Source of the DNA: Aristolochia californica
Taxonomy: Eukaryota; Streptophyta; Magnoliopsida; Piperales; Aristolochiaceae
Reading direction: 5' to 3'
Assembly (NCBI GenBank): GCA_029961685.1
Contig: JARWKL010000012.1
Span: forward strand, 26,955,227 to 27,019,226
Length of the DNA stretch: 64,000 bases
The translations under genes were made by a program, and so were the position numbers. Below are positions 59,801 to 64,000 of the stretch, piece after piece (the first letter of the stretch is position 1; each line of letters opens with the position of its first letter). Below the pieces are notes generated by a model that saw only the letters and a program-made list of their open reading frames with translations, did not search any database and was not told the origin of the DNA.

Positions 59801-62800
59801 TGAAGAATACCAGAAATGGGAAGATGGGGAGATAAAGAGGGTCTTAGGAGTGACCAAAGAATCTTTATAGCATACAAGAAGATATTAGCTTGTCCATGTA
59901 TGTATTTTTGAAAAATATGCACTTACAAAAGTTGCAGCATGTAAGATTTTACACTGGAAATGGAAAAAAGTATAGGGTGACACATTCTTCAAAGGAAAAA
60001 GAACCAAGATTTAATGTCCGAAATCCCTAAAATAACAGCTATTTGGAGCACTACGCAGCATAACATTGACTTCAGGATTTCCTATATGCAGAAGGGATAT
60101 TTTCAGGTTCTTATGATGCCAAGAAAAAGGGAAGACATGTGTCTAATGGTACTGACAGATTGTTTAAGCTTAAACAGTCAATAGCAATAAACAAAAACAG
60201 AATTTACCAACATCAAAGAACAGAACAATTTCCAAATGAATTTTGGACAGTGACGACTTCCAGTGTGATCCCTTAACATGACAATAAACTTTTCAGAGCC
60301 AAGGAAGTTTGGACGAAAAGAACTTTTCCACAATTCTTCATGCTCCGAGGAATGCATCATGAAAACCTCTTGATTAGTAATCACACAACATGAAAGCTGT
60401 CTTTGCAAATTTTGTGGTAATTAAGATGATTCTGTTGATGCTGACTCATCCTTTGCCCAGTTGCCTTTACTCCTTTCAGGTTTTCTTGGATCTCTTATTG
60501 GCTGTTGCGGTTAAGCTTTGCATCTATGCATCCTATCAGGATCTTATTCCAGGTAAGTTTTTTTACCTTTTCAGGTAAAAGGTAAAATTTTATACATGTA
60601 TGCTGGTATTGGACAACAGAAAATGTATGACCTTCTCCAACAAACAAAAATCTGATAGGTTCACTGAGGAAGCTGTTCATCATGCTGTGGCACGGACTGG
60701 TATGCTGTCAATTGTAACAAATATTGGGTTCTGTCAGTCATCACAATTGAAAAATTATCACTCAGATAAGATTCAGAACTTCAGGATTTAAAATCCTTCT
60801 CTTAAAGAAGCTCCATATTCAAACTCTGAAGGAGATTACACGGGGAACATTGATCCTGCCTATTTTAGTGGTATCATCAGAGCCCACAATGGTAGAAGTT
60901 GATTCCTTTGGATTATGATTCGGTGGAGGCTGAGCATTGTGGTCTTGTCAGCAGCTTGAGGCTCCTCAAGACCTAAAGTTTTTCACTTAGAAGACAATTC
61001 TAAGGTGGTTATTGACTGGTTTCTCTCAATGCCTTCTTCAGTTCTTTGAGGAAGTTTAAGATATTGCATTTCCTGCTCATCACTTGGACATATAATACAC
61101 GATCAGACAATTGCATGGGCAGTTTAGCCAGAGACCTTACCAACTGGTTCTCTTTCTTTATTCTTGTTTGAGAAAAGTCTGTATTCTATTAAGAAAGGAG
61201 GTCCTTGGGGGGTAAATACAAGATAAATGAAAAACAAATTTCCATTTTTGTTGATTGTCCCTTTGGTGTGCAACGCATAGTACTTTTTTCTTGCTTCCCC
61301 CTTTGCATTCCTTGTTCTCGAGGCAAAGGGGACTCCGTCATTGTCTTTGTTTTGCTTTTAATTAAAAAAAAAGGGTCAAGTAATAGAAAGAAAGAAACAG
61401 TTATTGTCAGAGATTGCTTGGCGCCTCCTTCAGTTTTTTTACGATCCTTGACATCACTGAGAGCATCAGCATTACTTGTTCACATCCTGCAGGAAACCAA
61501 CTCATTGGCTGACTCCTTAGCAAGGGATGGAGCTTTCCAACAACACCTTGTTGGGGGGGTTATTCCATTCCTCTTCACTGATGTTCATGCTTGTTCTCTG
61601 ATCATTTTAGCATTTTGATGTATCTTTAGCTCTTATATTCTGTAGCTCTCTTCTTCAATAAAATTCTCAATTTTTCAAAAAATAAAAATTCAAAAGAAGG
61701 CAATAAACTAAATTAAGCAAGATATCAAAGTGAAAACAAACACAATGTAAAGAATTATGTCAATCCCGAGGAGAACTCTTAACTCTAGAGCACATGTGCT
61801 CAACCTCTCAGGAGCCTTTGTACTAATCAGGCAGTAGGAATGCTAACCATTGAAATTAATGAATCATTCAAACCATTTTTTTTTTTTTAGTAAAAGGTGT
61901 AAATGCTATTAAGAAGAGTAAAGAGTAAAATACCTGGCTAAAAAGGGTCTTCCTCCACAACAAGGTGTTGGAGTGAAACACCTAATTTAGCTTGAGTGTC
62001 CGCTAAATGATTAGCTGATCTAGGAATGTATTTCCAGTTACAGTTTAATTGAGAAATTAAATTACAAATATAAAAAAACAGATCTCCAGTGCCGCCAAGG
62101 AGGATTAACGGACTTCGCACAGCGGTTGAAAATGATGAATCATTCAAACCATTGAAATTGGATATAAAGGCTGCTGTTGCAATAAGAATCCACAGCCTAG
62201 GTTTATGCATGACATACTGTTAGTTTATTAGCTTAGATTTTCTTCAAGCATGGCATGCAAACATTGTGCCTATACATCAAGTTTTCTATTCAAACACAGG
62301 TGTATAGATCCACAACAACTTGGATAACTGGACAGAGCATACAGTTGAGAGCATATGAATGAATCTTAATGCATGCCTAGCAGTCAATCCTCAGGAGGAA
62401 AGGAAGATAGAAATTGCTTACTTTGAACACGTGTAGAACCACAATCTGACTCTGACATTTTGAATTCATCTCTGACTCTTTTAAGCTCCAACTTTAGCTT
62501 TTCTCCAGATGACATGTTATCTGGGTGGAAATACTGCAAAATATTTAGGCTAAGAATCAATAGGACCTCAGGTTATGATAATATATTCAATCGTTCCTTA
62601 CCATACTAAACTAAAGCCTCGTTTCAATTATGTTGGGACAGCCTCCTTAAAATAGATAAGCATCATAGTGCCACTCTATCTAAGCTGCTAATGTCTGATC
62701 TTAAAGAGCTAATCTGATAAAGGTTAAATGCAATACTTCCTAATTCCACACAATTGGAAATGTAAATATGGTATACAAAGCTTGGCTTCCATCCCAACCT

Positions 62801-64000
62801 TTGTTTGATTATTGATCCAGGATCCAAAATTAAAACTGCAAAAGCATTCCTATGAGAATACCTAAGAGCTGTCTTCTATTGTGCATGGAAATTGTGGATG
62901 GAAAAAGTTTTCTAGAATGTGGTCCTCTTTTGTGTTAGTGCACATGGCCGTGAGTTCGGTTCAAATGATTAGACTTTAACTATACTCAGGAATTATTAAG
63001 TTCAAGATAAATGGTGCAATGCCTTCCTCAGTTAGAATGTTAACTTTTGATGAAAAGACTGAGAAACCCACTCTTAACCACTTTACATCCACTAACACAG
63101 AAAACACTTTCAGCTTATGTAAATCATCTTCCTGGAATTTACAGTTATTTTTTCTTTCCGGTGTGATTCCCTTTCTCTATGCACTAACGCAATTAGAAAT
63201 TCAGTCCAAAAAAATGGGGCACAAAACCATTAATTTCACGACATAAGCAGACATCGGACCTTCTCATCCTTTAAATACAGTAGAGCCAATTGGAAAAAGT
63301 GCTACTTACCTTTTCTATTAAGTTATCCTTTGGAGGAAGTGATGAATCCGTTTTAGTGGCTACCCCGTGAAGACCGAGGAGGATATTTGACCCTGACACC
63401 AACGAATGATCAAAAACCATAAAAGTAAGATGTTATAATTTTACGCCAATAGTATAAATAAACAACTCGTATGAGATAAAAATCCTCACACCCTTTTGTG
63501 TGTGTTGCAAGAAGCTTTGAGAAAAGGAAAGACAGCGAAGCTATTCACTAAAAGAACTCTTCAACACCAAATAAAAACTAAGACCAAATTCACTATCGAC
63601 ACAAAAAGAGTGGAAAAACAAAAGAACCCTGCCACCTTACAGCAATCTCGCGTGTTGCTTGCTACGATTTCTGGAAGGAAATGAAAAAACAACCAGCATA
63701 GAAAAATACCTGAAGGTTTCCTTTTGTTTGCTTCGACCTCCTGCAGCTTCAGCAGACTTTCTCTCAGATCGCTAAAAGTAAGTCCTTTGATCCTTGACTC
63801 ATTCTCTTTCACCTCAGACTCTCTCAACTTTCTCAACCTGTCATTTAACTCGTTCAAGGAAAACCAGTCTTTCTTCCCTTCTGCAGCGTCCGGCCGCAAT
63901 GCTCTCAGCTTCTCCCCTAATTCTTTATGGCTATACTGCCTCACAAATTCCGTCTGATTTGAAGAAGATTCAGCCTCTTTCTTCTCAGATTCCTTCGCAA
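56896..64000 (-). CDS. Organelle-type ribosomal protein uS15 (partial)
   Basis: Five 3' exons, all GT-AG and in phase: 63710 to beyond 64000, 63310-63392, 62422-62533, 59323-59375, 56896-57045. The most upstream visible part ([27 protein letters not shown]) is a charged N-terminal extension. [20 protein letters not shown] leads into the S15 domain: [14 protein letters not shown], then [20 protein letters not shown] and [20 protein letters not shown], ending DNPDYKSLT. uS15 binds 16S-type rRNA and organises the small-subunit platform. The long N-terminal extension fits the nuclear-encoded mitochondrial form (Arabidopsis At1g80620 class) rather than bacterial S15 of about 90 aa. The start codon lies beyond the right edge. 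No defect is seen. Confidence 0.88.
59146..59163 (-). mobile_element. 18-bp LINE tail with target duplication
   Basis: T7 followed by GAAAAGGAGAC, flanked by GTGCCAAGAAACTT at 59132-59145 and 59164-59177. Read on the minus strand it ends CTCCTTTTC plus poly(A), like the tail at 16842-16886. A simple duplication with filler DNA is the alternative. Confidence 0.6.
59618..59687 (-). mobile_element. 70-bp LINE tail with target duplication
   Basis: A run of ~17 T precedes GAAAGCGGCGATTAGC, flanked by GTCCTTACACTTATGTTTAC (59598-59617) and GTCCTTTCACTCATGTTTAC (59688-59707), 18 of 20 identical. On the minus strand this is a LINE 3' end with poly(A). It lies in the fourth S15 intron. Confidence 0.8.
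60600..61690 (+). mobile_element. Degenerate LINE 3' part, plus strand
   Basis: Broken frames show RNase H-like motifs of plant LINE ORF2: GIIRAHNGR near 60880, and [20 protein letters not shown] near 61490-61550. It ends with an AT-rich tail containing CAATTTTTCAAAAAATAAAA near 61665. The left boundary is uncertain and may lie as far as 60390. Confidence 0.65.
61878..62134 (-). mobile_element. 257-bp 5'-truncated LINE with 19-bp target duplication
   Basis: Flanked by ATGAATCATTCAAACCATT at 61859-61877 and 62135-62153, identical over 19 bases. The insert starts with a T run (poly(A) on the minus strand). Its minus-strand frame encodes [20 protein letters not shown], an ORF2 RNase H end. Identical duplications mean a recent insertion. 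It sits in the S15 intron beside an older LINE. Confidence 0.88.
62535..63309. other. S15 intron sequence
   Basis: Intron between the third- and fourth-last S15 exons. The ORF at 63019-63246 has no family signature. Confidence 0.5.

Overview
The window is nuclear DNA from a flowering plant. Its genes have GT-AG introns, short exons and plant-specific families: TRAPPII subunit TRS120, a lumenal-type cyclophilin, NAC, FRIGIDA-like and GDSL lipase. Plant LTR retrotransposons use the TGGTATCAGAGC primer site. Many introns are long and filled with transposon debris. The species cannot be fixed from sequence alone. No prokaryotic, CRISPR or organellar feature is visible.

Left part (1-23 kb). A 2,976-bp LTR element carrying only gag and part of protease sits at 441-3416 with a perfect 5-bp target duplication. 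It is followed by a diverged 0.6-kb direct duplication (3921-5385). The first exon of a chloroplast cyclophilin (minus strand) then lies divergent to the ribosomal protein gene RPL23A (plus, three exons). Convergent with RPL23A is a complete 11-exon TRS120 gene (minus, 10703-22971, 1,193 aa by my exon assembly). Its introns hold a LINE fragment, a 45-bp LINE tail with target duplication, a hairpin element and several microsatellites.

Middle part (23-50 kb). This is an accessory, repeat-rich graveyard. It contains a broken ABCF1-like copy, tandem units carrying a primer-binding site, a 268-bp tandem repeat, an 0.8-kb direct repeat next to a WAPL-like exon, and a retroelement-like insertion that carries a piece of a FRIGIDA-like gene. 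The unoccupied version of that insertion site is present elsewhere in the window. A frameshifted NAC gene follows. A GDSL esterase/lipase pseudogene is split by a 5.3-kb Ty1/copia element between two codons. Further right are older copia debris and a second pairing of WAPL-like exons with a NAC fragment.

Right part (50-64 kb). Three minus-strand genes look intact: a small Cys/His-rich plant protein of unknown function; a four-exon gene for a coiled-coil protein with a C-terminal DLNEP (EAR-like) motif; and the 3' five exons of an organelle-type ribosomal protein S15 gene that runs off the right edge. The S15 introns carry three very short or 5'-truncated LINE insertions with target duplications.

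The intact genes are unrelated housekeeping functions (translation, vesicle tethering, protein folding) with no sign of functional clustering. The most interesting material is structural: the gag-only element, the FRIGIDA-like capture with its empty site, the codon-precise copia split of the GDSL gene, and the series of ultra-short LINE tails.
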